Below, in pieces: positions 9,359 to 20,254 of a stretch of 64,000 bases of DNA (positions are counted from its first letter, which is position 1; the number at the start of each line of letters is the position of its first letter). The position numbers and the translations under genes were made by a program. Below the pieces are notes generated by a model. That model saw only the letters and a program-made list of their open reading frames with translations. It was not told the DNA's origin and did not search any database. The DNA comes from Brachionus plicatilis (Eukaryota > Rotifera > Eurotatoria > Ploima > Brachionidae): contig QEOQ01000704.1 in assembly GCA_010279815.1 (NCBI GenBank), positions 242,733 through 306,732 on the forward strand, in the 5' to 3' direction.

Positions 9359-11267
9359 ATGTCCTTAATCGAAGAAATCCCCAATAACATTTCTCAAGAT
9401 CAGGTTTTTGAACCTAATTCAAAGAGAAAAACTAGAGGAAAAGGTAAAACTTATTTTCCTTTCTGTAGTTTTCTTTCTTTGGAGAATGCTAAAGAATGCC
9501 TAGATCGAGAATTTGAAGGAAATAACTGGAATAACTAAAATTGTCCCCTATTTGGAAAGCAACGACGCAGTCATGATAGAAATGACTAAAGAGAATCATG
9601 AGCACAGTGATTGGGAGTCACGTAAAACATACTCAGTAATTAGAGAACCAGCAAGAAGCAAGATTATAGAATACGAGAAAATGAGTAAGTATTTTTGTAA
9701 AAACAAGTTTTTTTAAATTTTCATTAATGATTGCTTTTAAGATATAAAGCCAGCTACAATCATCGACATGTTACAAGAAGAAAGAATCGAGTGTCCGAGC
9801 ATTGGCCAACTTAATAACTTTTTATCAAATTTGAGACGTAATCAGCATGGATCCAAAAGCATGACAATGAGTGAATTGGTCGATTTTGTTACCCCAAGAT
9901 TACAAATGCCCTTAGATGTTGACCAACCGTTCATAGCAGGATATGAATATGACGCTCCAAACATCGAAAAAAGATGGTTTAGATTGTTTATAACGACAAA
10001 GAGACTTATGAGCTTAGCAGTTAAAACAAAACATATTTTGGCTGATGCGACATACAAACTTGTTTATGAAGGGTATCCGTCTTTAAAAATTGGAACAACG
10101 GACAATAACAAAAAATTTCATCATTTCTGCATCGGAATAACGACATACGAAAAACAAGAGGATTTTGCGTTCATTTTCAGAACAGTCAAGAAAACAGTCG
10201 AAAATGTTGAAGGAGTCGAATACGAGCCTATGTTATACGAAATATTGATAGTGAATTAAATCGTATCGAATTGTCATTAAGACAAAAAATTCGACGAGAT
10301 ATTTTGGCTATTCAAGTTGTTGACACAAAAGAGAAGTTTGACAAATCAATTCAACTGTTACAAGAAAAGTGGAAGGCAATCAATGATCAAAAGTTACAGA
10401 ATTTTTGGAATATTTTAACAGACAATGGTGCGTTGAAGGTAGAAACTCATCGTGCTATAAAAGATTATAACAACGGCCATTTACGCAAAAGATTACCGTT
10501 AAAGCAATGCCTACAAGAAATGTTCAACTTAGTGTCTAAATGGTCAAACAAACACTCAAAAGTCTCCGTAATTGAATCAGTCGGTGAAATGACTGAAGTA
10601 GAAAACTCGAATTATTTGGAATTCTATGCTAAGCCAGTAATAACAACGCAGGATTGGACAGATGCTTACAAGTGGCAACGGCTAGATAAACGAGTTTTGA
10701 AAATTGAGGGCAAATATTATATTCCATCAAAAGAGCAATTAACAATGGAAAACTCTGAAGCAAAGCGTTACGCCAGTCAAAGTTTTGAGACAATATCTAA
10801 ATTCGATGATTTTATTGATTTTATCAATTCATTCCATGTAGTAAATATCAACCAAGAAGAATGGGAATTGAGTTGATGCAATTGCGGTGGGTGGTTAAAA
10901 AACTACAAATGTGATCATGTGATTGCCATAAGCTCTCGATTAAGTAAGTATTTTAAATTATTTTTAATATTAATATCTAATTTTTTTTATTTAAGAACTC
11001 TGTAACTTCAAAGATATTGCGATGAACATTCCTCTTGAAAGAAAAAGACGTGCAGGTCGTCCGAAGCTTACAGCAAAAGCATTGACAAAACAGCCAAATG
11101 AAACTCAAGCAATCAATGAAATAGGCATCAGTAGTTGCGAAGATTCTGAAACAGAAGAGATAGCCGAGCCATTAGCAAAAAAAAGTAGAGTTGAAGTTAT
11201 TGAAAAATTACCGAAAAATAAGCGCGGAAGACCAGCCGGATCAAAAAACAAAAAAAAAATAAATTAA
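9359..11267 (+). pseudogene. MULE transposase, SWIM + AT-hook, internally deleted
   Basis: Degenerate Mutator-like transposase in at least three exons. A possible start is ATG 9359. After a frameshift near 9510 comes a FLYWCH-like region (HEHSDWESRKTYSVIR), then an intron (about 9683-9740), and the DDE front part with ILADATYKL, YEGYPSLKIGTTD and KFHHFCIGITT (first catalytic Asp). At 10237 the frame jumps straight to RNIDSELNRIEL, so the second Asp and the C-x-x-H block are deleted. TGA at 10874 precedes the SWIM motif CNCGGWLKNYKCDHVI. After an intron (about 10945-10995) follow AT-hooks RRAGRPK and KRGRPAGSK. A dead copy; relatives at 20.2 and 35.1 kb. Confidence 0.85.
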
Positions 11268-11982
11268 GTATTTTTTTTGTATTTAAAAAATATATTATGA
11301 TTATATTTTTATTTTTTTGTTCTAATTAGTTAATTTGTGTTACTTTTTTCTAAAAAATAATATTAAATAAATAAATTTGTTCTAAATTCAGTATTATAGT
11401 TTTTTTTTTTGCATAAAATAAACACAGGTAATAATTATATGCCATAAAAAAATTGACACAAAATAAATATTATTATTTTTTATTTATTTTTGGGATTTTT
11501 ATTATTTCTGTGGAATTTTTAGTAAAATTATTGTGCTCAAATATTAAGAATCAATGAAAAATAATAATTGATTAATTGAATTTGAATCTTATTTCATTAC
11601 GCAAAAATAAAAATATTTAGAAAAATTGATTTAATATTTTTTGTAAATTTTGCCTAAAATATATTTGAAAAGTATTTAATTAAGCTACAAATTAATAGTT
11701 ACAAGAAATTAAATAACAAATACATTGGAGGTGCAATTTTTGTTAAATATTATTTAGATAATTTAGAATGGAAGCTTTTTTTTTAAAATTTGTTCATGAG
11801 ATTCATTTGAGTTTTGTTAGATGATAAAATTAATTTGAGAAAATATGGATGGTCAAAAAATTTCCAAAAATTATTTAATTCAATATTTAGTCCTGTTTAA
11901 TTTTAATATACCTATTGAATAAGACTTTCTTGTTTTAAAAAAATAAAAATCTATTATTTGCTTTATTTAGAAATAAGTGAGT
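11268..11982. other. Gene-free AT-rich stretch
   Basis: 3' flank of the MULE copy; the TAATTATATGCCAT run near 11430 recurs near 21248 after the second MULE copy, so it may belong to the element. Otherwise nothing seen before the H2B 3' end. Confidence 0.5.
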
Positions 11983-11998
11983 GGCCTTGAAGAAGGCC
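11983..11998 (-). terminator. Histone 3' stem-loop, H2B unit 2
   Basis: GGCCTTCTTCAAGGCC on the gene strand, loop CTTC, with AATAAAGC downstream. Confidence 0.9.
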
Positions 11999-12036
11999 GG
12001 GGGTTTATGTTTGTTTTGTTTATTGATTAAGAGATT

Positions 12037-12414
12037 TTATTTTGAACTTGTGTATTTGGTGACAGCTTTTGTGCCTTCACTAACAGCATGCTTTGCCAAC
12101 TCACCAGGTAACAACAATCTGACAGATGTTTGAATTTCGCGACTTGAAATAGTCGATTTTCCATTGTGAGTGGACAATTTGGAAGCTTCGGTGGCTATTC
12201 TCTCAAAAATGTCATTAACAAACGAATTCATTATGCTCATTGCTTTGCTTGAGACACCAGTGTCCGGATGAACTTGTTTAAGCACTTTGTAAATATAAAT
12301 CGAATATGTTTCCTTCCTCTTTTTCTTTCGTTTTCCTTCTCCTTTGGCACCTTTGCTTGGTTTTACTGCTTTTTTGGCTCCTTTGCTCGGCGTCTTTGGT
12401 GTTTTGGGTGGCAT
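12037..12414 (-). CDS. Histone H2B (unit 2)
   Basis: Same 125-residue protein as unit 1. An upstream in-frame ATG (12438, giving MIKREKKK) exists here and in unit 3 but not in units 1, 4 and 5, so the start is placed at MPPKTPK. Only scattered silent changes distinguish it (for example a changed Ala-Ser codon near 12183 relative to the other copies). Faces H2A across a 303-bp promoter. Confidence 0.97.
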   Translation of the reverse strand: MPPKTPKTPSKGAKKAVKPSKGAKGEGKRKKKRKETYSIYIYKVLKQVHPDTGVSSKAMSIMNSFVNDIFERIATEASKLSTHNGKSTISSREIQTSVRLLLPGELAKHAVSEGTKAVTKYTSSK

Positions 12415-12717
12415 TTTCTTCTTCTCTCTCTTGATCACTTTTCAACTTTTGATTTTTTAAAACATACGGACTGAAGAGGAATTAAATAAACCTTTTTAGT
12501 AAAGATCTAATTATGATTTTTTATATAAATATATATTTTTTTGGCCAACAAAAAATATACAATTTTATTATTAGAAAAATAAAATGTACATTTTTTGAAA
12601 CTCCACCTTTGTTTGACCCTCAAATTCACTTCATTTTGGATACAAATAGACAAAATTTTTTTTAAGAAATTATTTATTAGATATTAAAAATAAAACTAAA
12701 ATTATTTAAAGGTGAAA
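12415..12717. promoter_or_regulatory. Divergent H2A/H2B promoter, unit 2
   Basis: About 300 bp, nearly the same as in units 3, 4 and 5. TTATATAAATATATA at about 12520-12536 serves as TATA-like DNA for H2B; TTGGCCAAC and CCACCTTTGTTTGAC blocks follow towards H2A. Confidence 0.7.
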
Positions 12718-13119
12718 ATGTCCGGTAGAGGTAAAGGAGGCAAAGTAAGAGCAAAAGGCAAAACACGTTCAAGCAGAGCTGGTCTTCAATTTCCAGTGGG
12801 TCGAATTCATAGATTGCTGCGAAAGGGACATTATGCAGAGAGAGTGGGTGCTGGTGCCCCTGTCTATTTGGCTGCAGTGTTGGAGTATTTGAGTGCTGAA
12901 ATTCTTGAATTGGCAGGCAATGCTGCACGAGATAACAAAAAGACAAGAATCATACCGCGTCATTTGCAATTAGCCATTAGAAATGATGAAGAGTTGAATA
13001 AGCTTTTGTCAGGTGTCACAATTGCTCAGGGAGGTGTCTTGCCAAACATTCAATCGATTCTTTTGCCCAAAAAGACAGACGATGCAGTTCAGACCAAAGG
13101 TTCAAAATCAGATGATTAA
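12718..13119 (+). CDS. Histone H2A (unit 2)
   Basis: 133 residues, identical to unit 1 except Gln for Pro at residue 125 (codon CAG in GTTCAGACC). An ATG two codons upstream (12712) gives MKMSGRG; the second Met is preferred because mature H2A begins SGRG and unit 1 lacks the first. Stem-loop starts 35 bases after the stop. Confidence 0.97.
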   Translation: MSGRGKGGKVRAKGKTRSSRAGLQFPVGRIHRLLRKGHYAERVGAGAPVYLAAVLEYLSAEILELAGNAARDNKKTRIIPRHLQLAIRNDEELNKLLSGVTIAQGGVLPNIQSILLPKKTDDAVQTKGSKSDD

Positions 13120-13153
13120 ATTTACTTGATTTAAAATTAAAACAAAAACCCCC

Positions 13154-13169
13154 GGCCTTTTTAAAGGCC
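13154..13169 (+). terminator. Histone 3' stem-loop, H2A unit 2
   Basis: GGCCTTTTTAAAGGCC, loop TTTA; AATAAAGC from 13186. Confidence 0.9.
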
Positions 13170-13519
13170 ATTTAAATATTCAAAAAATAAAGCAAAATAT
13201 TCTTTATCAATTGATTTTAATGATAAAATAATCAAAAATTTGACAATTCTTAATTAATAAAAATAACTTGACCAATTTTACGATTAAAAGAATGATTCAT
13301 CATCATTTTATCAGAGGTGGGCAATTTTTCTTTTTGAACAAAATTCATAAAATTTTTTATTTTTGTATTGAAAGATTATTATGAAATTTCACAATGCCTA
13401 AAAAAACTATTTTATTTAAATATATAAAAAACTTTTTCAGTGTATAAGAAATGTATTTTAATTTGAAAAAAACTTAAATATCTAAAATTGAGTTGTTAAC
13501 TCAAATTTTAGCGAATTTT

Positions 13520-14372
13520 GGTAAAAAAGTCAAAAACAAAATATTAAAAACGCCAGGACTTTTAACTGTAACTACTTAATCTGGATCGACTAAAAAATGT
13601 TCTGTAAATTGTACATCCTATGTACCACCACTTAAAGTTGAGTTGAATTGGCAACTTGAAGTTCATGATCATAATCAAATGATCAAAATTTAATTGATTC
13701 AAATCTTAATAAAAATTATGAAATAAGATTTGTTTAAAGTTTTTTTAAATTAAACATAAGATGTTTATTATTTTAATTTAAAAAAAAACAATCCTTTTTT
13801 TCTAATTGACCTTTAATTGATTCTTCTAAAATCTTTATTTGAAAATTTTAAAGACAAATTTAAAATCGACATTAAGGTATCCAAATTATGACTTTAAGTG
13901 ATATTTTAATATTAATTAAAATATATTACGGCGAAACAAAGTTAAATTTTGTATTGCAAAATTTCAAAATATTGATTAAGAATTTTTTTGACTTCAGATA
14001 AAAATTCATATAATTTTCTATCTAATTATAGATTAAACAAATAATGTTTAATAAAGTATAGTCATTTATTATTAAAAAATTGATACAAATTACCATTTTA
14101 TTTGAATCAAAAACTAAAAATTTTGATTTGAAATTTACAATTGATCATGAACTTCAATTTGCCAGTTGAATTTTTAATTTATAATATCCCAAATTTACAA
14201 TATTCTGAGTTTTGCAGATTTATTGCAGAGTTTTGCAGAATCAGTTTATTGGTGGTACAAAGGATGTATCAGTTGCTTCAATTTACAGAACATGTTTTTG
14301 TCCTTCAGAACTTAAGCTTTGGCACTTTAAATATTTTTTTTTTGGATTTTTGTACCAAAATTCACAATGCCG
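13520..14372. repeat. Foldback repeat in spacer of unit 2, split by a MITE
   Basis: Inverted arms at about 13520-13640 and 14243-14372 match the unit 1 arms (2692-2815 and 2505-2622). The loop, about 70 bp in units 1 and 4, here contains the 514-bp MITE at 13650-14163. Confidence 0.65.
13650..14163. mobile_element. MITE with 9-bp TSD (MULE-like), unit 2
   Basis: Ends GGCAACTTGAAGTTCATG / CATGAACTTCAATTTGCC, flanked by AGTTGAATT at 13641-13649 and 14164-14172. A 9-bp duplication fits Mutator-like elements. The empty site is seen in units 1 and 4. An identical insertion is in unit 3 (27701-28214), and a lone related end lies near 55662. Confidence 0.85.
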
Positions 14373-14783
14373 CATTTTGCAGAGAGATTTAATCAAATAC
14401 CGTTTAAAGGCTTTTAACAAAATACTATTTGATCTTATTTTTCTGATCCTAAATTTCAAGATGTCATTAATTTTCAATTATATTGCAGAATTCCGCAGAA
14501 TATACTGAAATTTCACAATGCCTTCAAATTAACCACAATCACTCAAAAATAAAATTAGCAACCTTTTTTAATTAGGATTTTTAATGGGTGAGGGCTAGGT
14601 TAAAATATTCAAATTGAATTTTTACTTTTTTTGAAATAAACTGTGATATTTTGAATTGTTTTTTTTTTTAATTGTTTTAAGGATATAATACTCATTAAAC
14701 AACAGAATACAGAATTATTAAGCTTTTATTTTTTTAATTTACAAAAAGGACCAAATGATTTCATCATATTTTAAATAAAGTAG

Positions 14784-14870
14784 TACCGGGCCGCAGCGAT
14801 TCACATTAAGTCCAGTTTTTAGCGTTCAATGCGGCCATGATAGCGGACACTTGCACTTCTGTCCGAGGGT
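14784..14870 (+). other. GC-rich double-hairpin element in spacer of unit 2
   Basis: GGCCGCA...TGCGGCC (14789-14836) then CGGACA...TGTCCG (14844-14865), followed by GAGGGTAATGAGAAG. Located about 380 bases upstream of the H3 ATG. Confidence 0.5.
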
Positions 14871-15165
14871 AATGAGAAGAATTATAATTGAGAATTTGAA
14901 AATTTTTCATTTTAAAATTTAATATCAAACAAAAGATGAAAACATATTCTTGTTAACAGAAATTTAAATGGCGATAATAATCCAAGTTAAAGTTCAAATT
15001 ATAACAAAGCATGTTTATATTTTTAATAAAATATATTCATAATATTTTCGTTATAAATTTGTTATAAACAAGGAAATAAAATAAAGTTTAAATAAAGTTC
15101 AATTAAAGTTCAATGTTTATAACCTTGACTCTTTTAAAAATATAATTTTCACCTTCATTAATGAC

Positions 15166-15173
15166 TATAAAAA
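15166..15173 (+). promoter_or_regulatory. H3 TATA box, unit 2
   Basis: TATAAAAA 75-82 bases before the ATG, inside a block (AACCTTGACTCTTTT ... CATTAATGAC) conserved upstream of all four H3 genes. Confidence 0.7.
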
Positions 15174-15190
15174 TAAAATAAATAAAATAA

Positions 15191-15658
<468 letters not shown>

Positions 15659-15682
15659 ATTCATTTGTTCATTTTATCCCCC

Positions 15683-15698
15683 GGTCTTTTTCAAGACC
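15683..15698 (+). terminator. Histone 3' stem-loop, H3 unit 2
   Basis: GGTCTTTTTCAAGACC, stem GGTCTT/AAGACC with the classical TTTC loop; AATAAAGC from 15714. Confidence 0.9.
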
Positions 15699-15739
15699 AA
15701 ACACCTTTTAAAAAATAAAGCATTAATATTTTTTATTTA

Positions 15740-16020
15740 TTAATTGAATGTCACTAATTTTTATTTTCTGACAATTTTTTTTAAAGATTTTTTCTTTCTT
15801 TTTTTTAAATTTTTTTAACAATTACAAATTATTCTTAGTTTTTGCTTTAATTTCTCAATTTTAATAAAATACTCACTATTTTTGGGAATAGCGAGTTAAG
15901 GTAATAATTGCACATCAAACCGTATTGTTCAAGAAAACAATGTTCCGGAGTTTTATTTATTTTTCCTTAGGTCTCTGAAAGAACGGTCTGTGTTTTAGCA
16001 AGAAATGAGTCTTTGGCCTT
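15740..16020 (+). repeat. Unit-2 H3 downstream flank, homologous to 47401-47700
   Basis: Non-coding. Shares TTGAATGTCACTAATTTTTA, AAAATACTCACTA and TTGTTCAAGAAAACA with the inverted flank of unit 4. This extends the unit 2/unit 4 duplication at least 300 bp beyond H3. Confidence 0.75.
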
Positions 16021-16479
16021 ATAAATTATCCAATTAATGAAAAAAATTATTTATTAAATTGTAAATTTAATCAATAATTTCAATTATTTTAAATGAAACT
16101 AAAAAATCTTTATTTTCGCTTCGTATTTCTTGAAAAATATTTCAGAAAGGTGGGTCGATAATTTTTTAAAATTCCCAGCATTTTAGCACTAAACATTTAT
16201 TTGTCTAAATTAGGCTCTGATAATTTCTAATGAACTGTGTAAAAATGAGTGGTTTTTACTAGGAATCATGACCACATAAGAGATACGCCCCCTTCGTACC
16301 TTCCTAGCTTTGGAGGAGGTTGCGCTCCCTCGGTACCCAAGCTATGAAATTTTAGAGATACTTGACATTGATATGTTGTCTGCTTTTGAAAATTGTTTTA
16401 TTAAAAAGAATAATATATATATACACGAATTTTAAGTTAAAAATAAATAATAATTATTCACCGGTTTGAATTTTAGGCT

Positions 16480-16665
16480 TTCTAATGTGGTTTGGAATAT
16501 GGTATATTTAGAGATGTATAATAACGCTTACTTATTATTGTAAGCTGCTTCCGACTATAAATAGTAACCTAATTTTTTAAATAAAGTCAGTATATCAATC
16601 TACTATTCTTTTATTCAATAGTCCCTACCACCACCCCTTAAGACTTACATTGGTGATAGTAGAGC
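16480..16665 (+). repeat. Possible LTR end and primer-binding site of a gypsy element
   Basis: TATAAATAG, then AATAAAG, and a run ending in ACATTGGTGATAGTAGAG. In many Ty3/gypsy elements the left LTR is followed by a TTGGTGA-type primer site. The matching right LTR was not found. Confidence 0.4.
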
Positions 16666-16689
16666 TTTAAGTTGTAAGCCAACCAAATA

Positions 16690-17510
16690 AAGAAAGAGGG
16701 TCAATGTTATGTCATTTGGTTTCTGCAACGCTCTGCCGACTTTTCAAAGACTAATAGATAATCTTTTTGAGTCATGTTGAGGCTTGAAGAAGTGCTCAAG
16801 CAATTTAGACAAGCAGGTCTAAAACTTAGCCCGACCAAGTGAAAGCTTTGCATGGAGTAAGTAAACTATCTGGGATTACAGATCTCCAAAGAAGGCTTGA
16901 AACCTGATGCATATAAAACACAAGCTATCGCACAAATTAAGGCTCCTGAAACGAAGGACCAATTGAGAACATTCCTTGGCATAATGTCGTATTACCGAAG
17001 GTTTATACCAAATTTCAGCACAACCGCAGCATTCTTGTACGAGTAAATCAAGATCAAAGCCACATTTCGTTGGACAGAAGAAACGCAGAACTGTTTTGAA
17101 AAAAATAAAAGCCAGCTGATAAATGTACCAATACTGATTTCCCCAGACTTTACTAGATCTTTGCTGACGCATCAAACGTTGGAATCGGAAGCGTTTTAGT
17201 GCAGGAAATCGACGACATTAAGCAACCTATAGCGTATGAAAGTAGAATTTTAAAGAAACATGAACGCAATTACTCAACAAGCGAAAAAGAAATGTTAGCA
17301 ATTGGATGGGCTTCAAAATATTTTTCAACGTACATTTACGGCAGACCCGTGAAGTTCCATACCGATCACAAACCATTAAGCACTTTGATAAAATCGAAAG
17401 AACCGAACGGGCGTTTGTATAAGCTTCTTTTGAAATTGCAGGAACTGTACTACAGGATTGTGTACTGTCCAGGCGTTTTGAACACAATAGCTGACTTACT
17501 TTAGCGCCCG
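16690..17510 (+). pseudogene. Ty3/gypsy pol remnant (RT end + RNase H)
   Basis: Pieces in shifting frames read VMSFGFCNALPTFQRLIDNL (RT), then SYYRRFIPNFSTTAAFLYE (RT thumb), FADASNVGIGSVLVQE, and an intact 101-codon stretch (17199-17504) with RNase H features: PIAYESRILKKHERNYSTSE, EMLAIGWA and FHTDHKPLSTLI. Several stops and frameshifts. No integrase was found downstream, so the copy is dead. Confidence 0.85.
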
Positions 17511-17699
17511 AATGAGCAATCAATTAATCAACTCGAAGTTGGTTTGGATATTGATTGGGAAGAAGAGCAAGGGAAGGACAAGGAGATCACATTTGTAAAA
17601 CTAGCTATCAAGTCGGAAGAAAAAACAAGTTTACAGGAGCGCGGCAATGGTCAAGGCTAAATAATATCAAGGCTAAAAAATAACGTTCAAAATGGCTTA

Positions 17700-18123
17700 C
17701 TTATTCAACAGAACGTTTTGTGCAACAAGCACCCAAGTGGAGAGATTACTGTCGTTGTGAATTTTGCGCCATGCAATTAGTTGTCCACCATAACAGAATG
17801 CACAAATATTTGATGCGCCCTCAGGCTTATGAAGTTGAGTCACTCGAAGACGATTGGTTCGACTTTAAAACGGTCTCAGCCGCCTATTAGAACAAATGAG
17901 AAATCAGTTATTAATACGCTACACTAAGAACTACGATTCGAACAAAATCAAGTAAACGAATCGGACGAATCTCAGCAAGCTAACGAGACGCTATTCGCAT
18001 CACCAACTGGCACGCAAGATTTGCAAGAAAACGAAAACAAGGTAAATGACCTTAAATGTTCGGATTGCGAGTTTATAGCAAAGAGTAAGGATGGTCTAGG
18101 CGCGCATACACGCGAGAGCTGAA
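17700..18123 (+). pseudogene. Zinc-finger-like fragments next to the gypsy remnant
   Basis: One frame gives CRCEFCAMQLVVHHNRMHKY (about 17747-17806) and another KCSDCEFIAKSKDGLGAHTR (about 18055-18114): C-x2-C spacing with downstream His, like degenerate C2H2 fingers. Interrupted by stops. Whether they belonged to the gypsy element or to a host gene cannot be told. Confidence 0.4.
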
Positions 18124-18339
18124 AATGTTCTCGTCTAATTATGACTCAAAATTTTTTTTAATATTAGAAAAGACACAATATCTTTTAAATAATTTTCTAA
18201 AAATTAATGTAACTTTTTATACTAAATTTTTAATCTTTCCTAATTTCTATTCTTTTGTAATCTTTTATTTAAATTTTTTTTTATACAATAAAGTGCTTTT
18301 CTTCTTCTCTATGCTAAAAAAACACTTCGCTTAAAACTC

Positions 18340-18407
18340 TCACGCCGAATGGGAGAATATAAATAAAGAAAAAAAAATAGAAAAAAAAATAAATAAATAA
18401 ATAAATG
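18340..18407 (+). repeat. A-rich (AAAT)n tail
   Basis: Simple repeat AATAAATAAATAAATAAAT preceded by CACGCCGAATGGGAG; resembles the 3' tail of the LINEs at 23.5 and 61.0 kb. Low information otherwise. Confidence 0.35.
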
Positions 18408-19640
18408 ACAAAACAAAGCCTTTTTTGTTGATGTGAAAAAACCGAATGATTTGATCAATATTTTTCGTTTATTGTCTTTAACTTCATGCCAAGTTAAATT
18501 GTTTGCGTAAATTACTTTTAAACAGTAATTTCATACAAAAGGAAAACATAAGTTATTGATTTTAGTTTGGAACACTTTTACTTTATTCTCAAACAAAATT
18601 TTGAGAGTTTTAATTTATTTTTATTTTCAATTAGTATTAAGAATAACGTTCCACATTTATATTGTTTTCAGAACACAAATTTTTCGTCATTAATTTAAAT
18701 TTCTTTAAAATTTAAAAAATACAATAATTCGCCGATTTTTTTATCAACTGCCCAAACTTTTTAAATAACCAACGTTCAAAGTAAGGCGCCTTTTAAACAT
18801 GTCGACTTAAATTATTTCACATGAGAAATCTAAAAAAATCCCAACTTCGTTTGTAAATTTTTGTTCGTAAATTATGTTCGAATGTTTAGATATTAAGTTT
18901 TATTAATCAAGAATTTTGATGTTGCTTTTAAGCATTGATCGTCGTTTTATCGTATCAGCTGACACTTGCATTTCTAATGCTTATTAGCTCGCATATACTA
19001 TAAAATCACTCAATATAAGCTGAACTTGAAGGAATATCCCATAAAACGATGGCTAAGTTTGCTAAAAATGACATAATGTAATCTTGGTTAGAAAACTTGG
19101 CAGTCGAATTCATTTTAAAATTCGAATTATCAAATATATTTTCAAAATATGTATCTTTTCTCTCTTTAAATCGAATTCCTCTATATTTTTATTAACCTCT
19201 ATTTCGTACAATTAGTCTAATTTCGGTCAAGAGCGGTAATAGACTCAAATGTTGAGATAGAGGGAGCAGTTTGATTTAAAGCCTCAATAGTCTCTGGAAT
19301 ATTATTATGTTTTTTTCTAGTGTAAGATTTTTCGACTTGAATTAAGTTATCTTAGGATTACAACTTGATTTAAACGCAGTCTGGACGATTAATCAAAATT
19401 TTTACCTTTGAAACATTAACTTCGGTCATCAGGTGGAAAAGCTTATTTTAATATTGCATTCTGAAAGCTCTAAAGCATTAAATATGATGAAGACCATCTT
19501 GTATTATTTTCAATTCTAAATTTTTGTTTCTTTTTAATAAAAAATTTCGATTGTTAGATAGAATTCTTCTGTTTTGCTTCAAATTCAGAAAGCCGTTTTA
19601 ATAAATTTGCAAACGGAGTACTTGCTGATTGTTTGAATAT
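18408..19640. other. Gene-free stretch
   Basis: AT-rich, no reading frame or repeat structure I can support before the hAT fragment. Confidence 0.4.
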
Positions 19641-19659
19641 CGCTAATTTAGCAAATTGT

Positions 19660-19870
19660 TTAAGCTTTATTGAGTTTACTCCTTATTTCTTTGTTTATCA
19701 GTTCGAAAACGCTCGGAACAATCTTTTCCGAAAATGTTTTTGAACTCGACAATTTTATTTTTGTTGATGCAAAAAGATTACGAAAATATATTGAATCTAG
19801 TTCGCTTATTGCTGAATTTGAAGCAATAAAATATTTTATCATGTTGAAAGTGTCCTCATCAACTTTTGAT
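19660..19870 (-). pseudogene. hAT transposase fragment
   Basis: Minus-strand frame MIKYFIASNSAISELDS, FRNLFASTKIKLSS, then KTFSEKIVPSVFELINKEIR and SKLNKA, ended by a stop. It fits the hAT segment just before the first catalytic Asp (P-F/Y, FR-L, P-Y---SR-T, I-P-LY----I---L--A). The DDE domain itself is not readable further left. Confidence 0.6.
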
Positions 19871-20254
19871 GATTTAATAGAAGAAATAATTACTTTATAT
19901 AATTTATATAATTACTTTATATATTTATATAAATTTGGCTATTTGCACAAGATGTCGAAGCAGCTATATTATAAGAACTCGGTTAAGAGCAAACGATGAT
20001 GATGATGTTCTGAGCTCTAGAAGGTGTAAGAATCTCGTTTAGATTATTAATTGTCAAATTTCTTGCTTTTTCTAATTTATTCTTTCAGCACGCATTTGAA
20101 TGGGCTCTCTTGGAATTTTCTGTTGATTGTTGATAACTAATAAGGGATATTTTGGTTAGGCACTATCAATCGAATTTGGTATGTGACCCTTGTCAAATAA
20201 TCATCGTTATTCAGGCAATCGATTAAGAATTAAAAGAAATTTCGTTATATTACT

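Noticed and set aside
12415..12438. Upstream in-frame ATG for H2B in units 2 and 3 (MIKREKKK extension)
   Set aside because: Absent in the other three copies and lies in the leader; the conserved start is MPPKTPK.
14784..14870. Reading the double-hairpin element as a U7 or spliceosomal snRNA
   Set aside because: No recognisable snRNA 5' sequence, no complementarity to the histone downstream motif, and no clear Sm site outside a stem.
16260..16360. GC-richer patch that looked like a structured RNA or tRNA
   Set aside because: Only short, unconvincing pairings; no tRNA boxes; no second copy in the window.
19670..19999. 109-codon plus-strand frame
   Set aside because: The opposite strand is the hAT transposase frame; the plus-strand frame has no homology and low complexity at its end.
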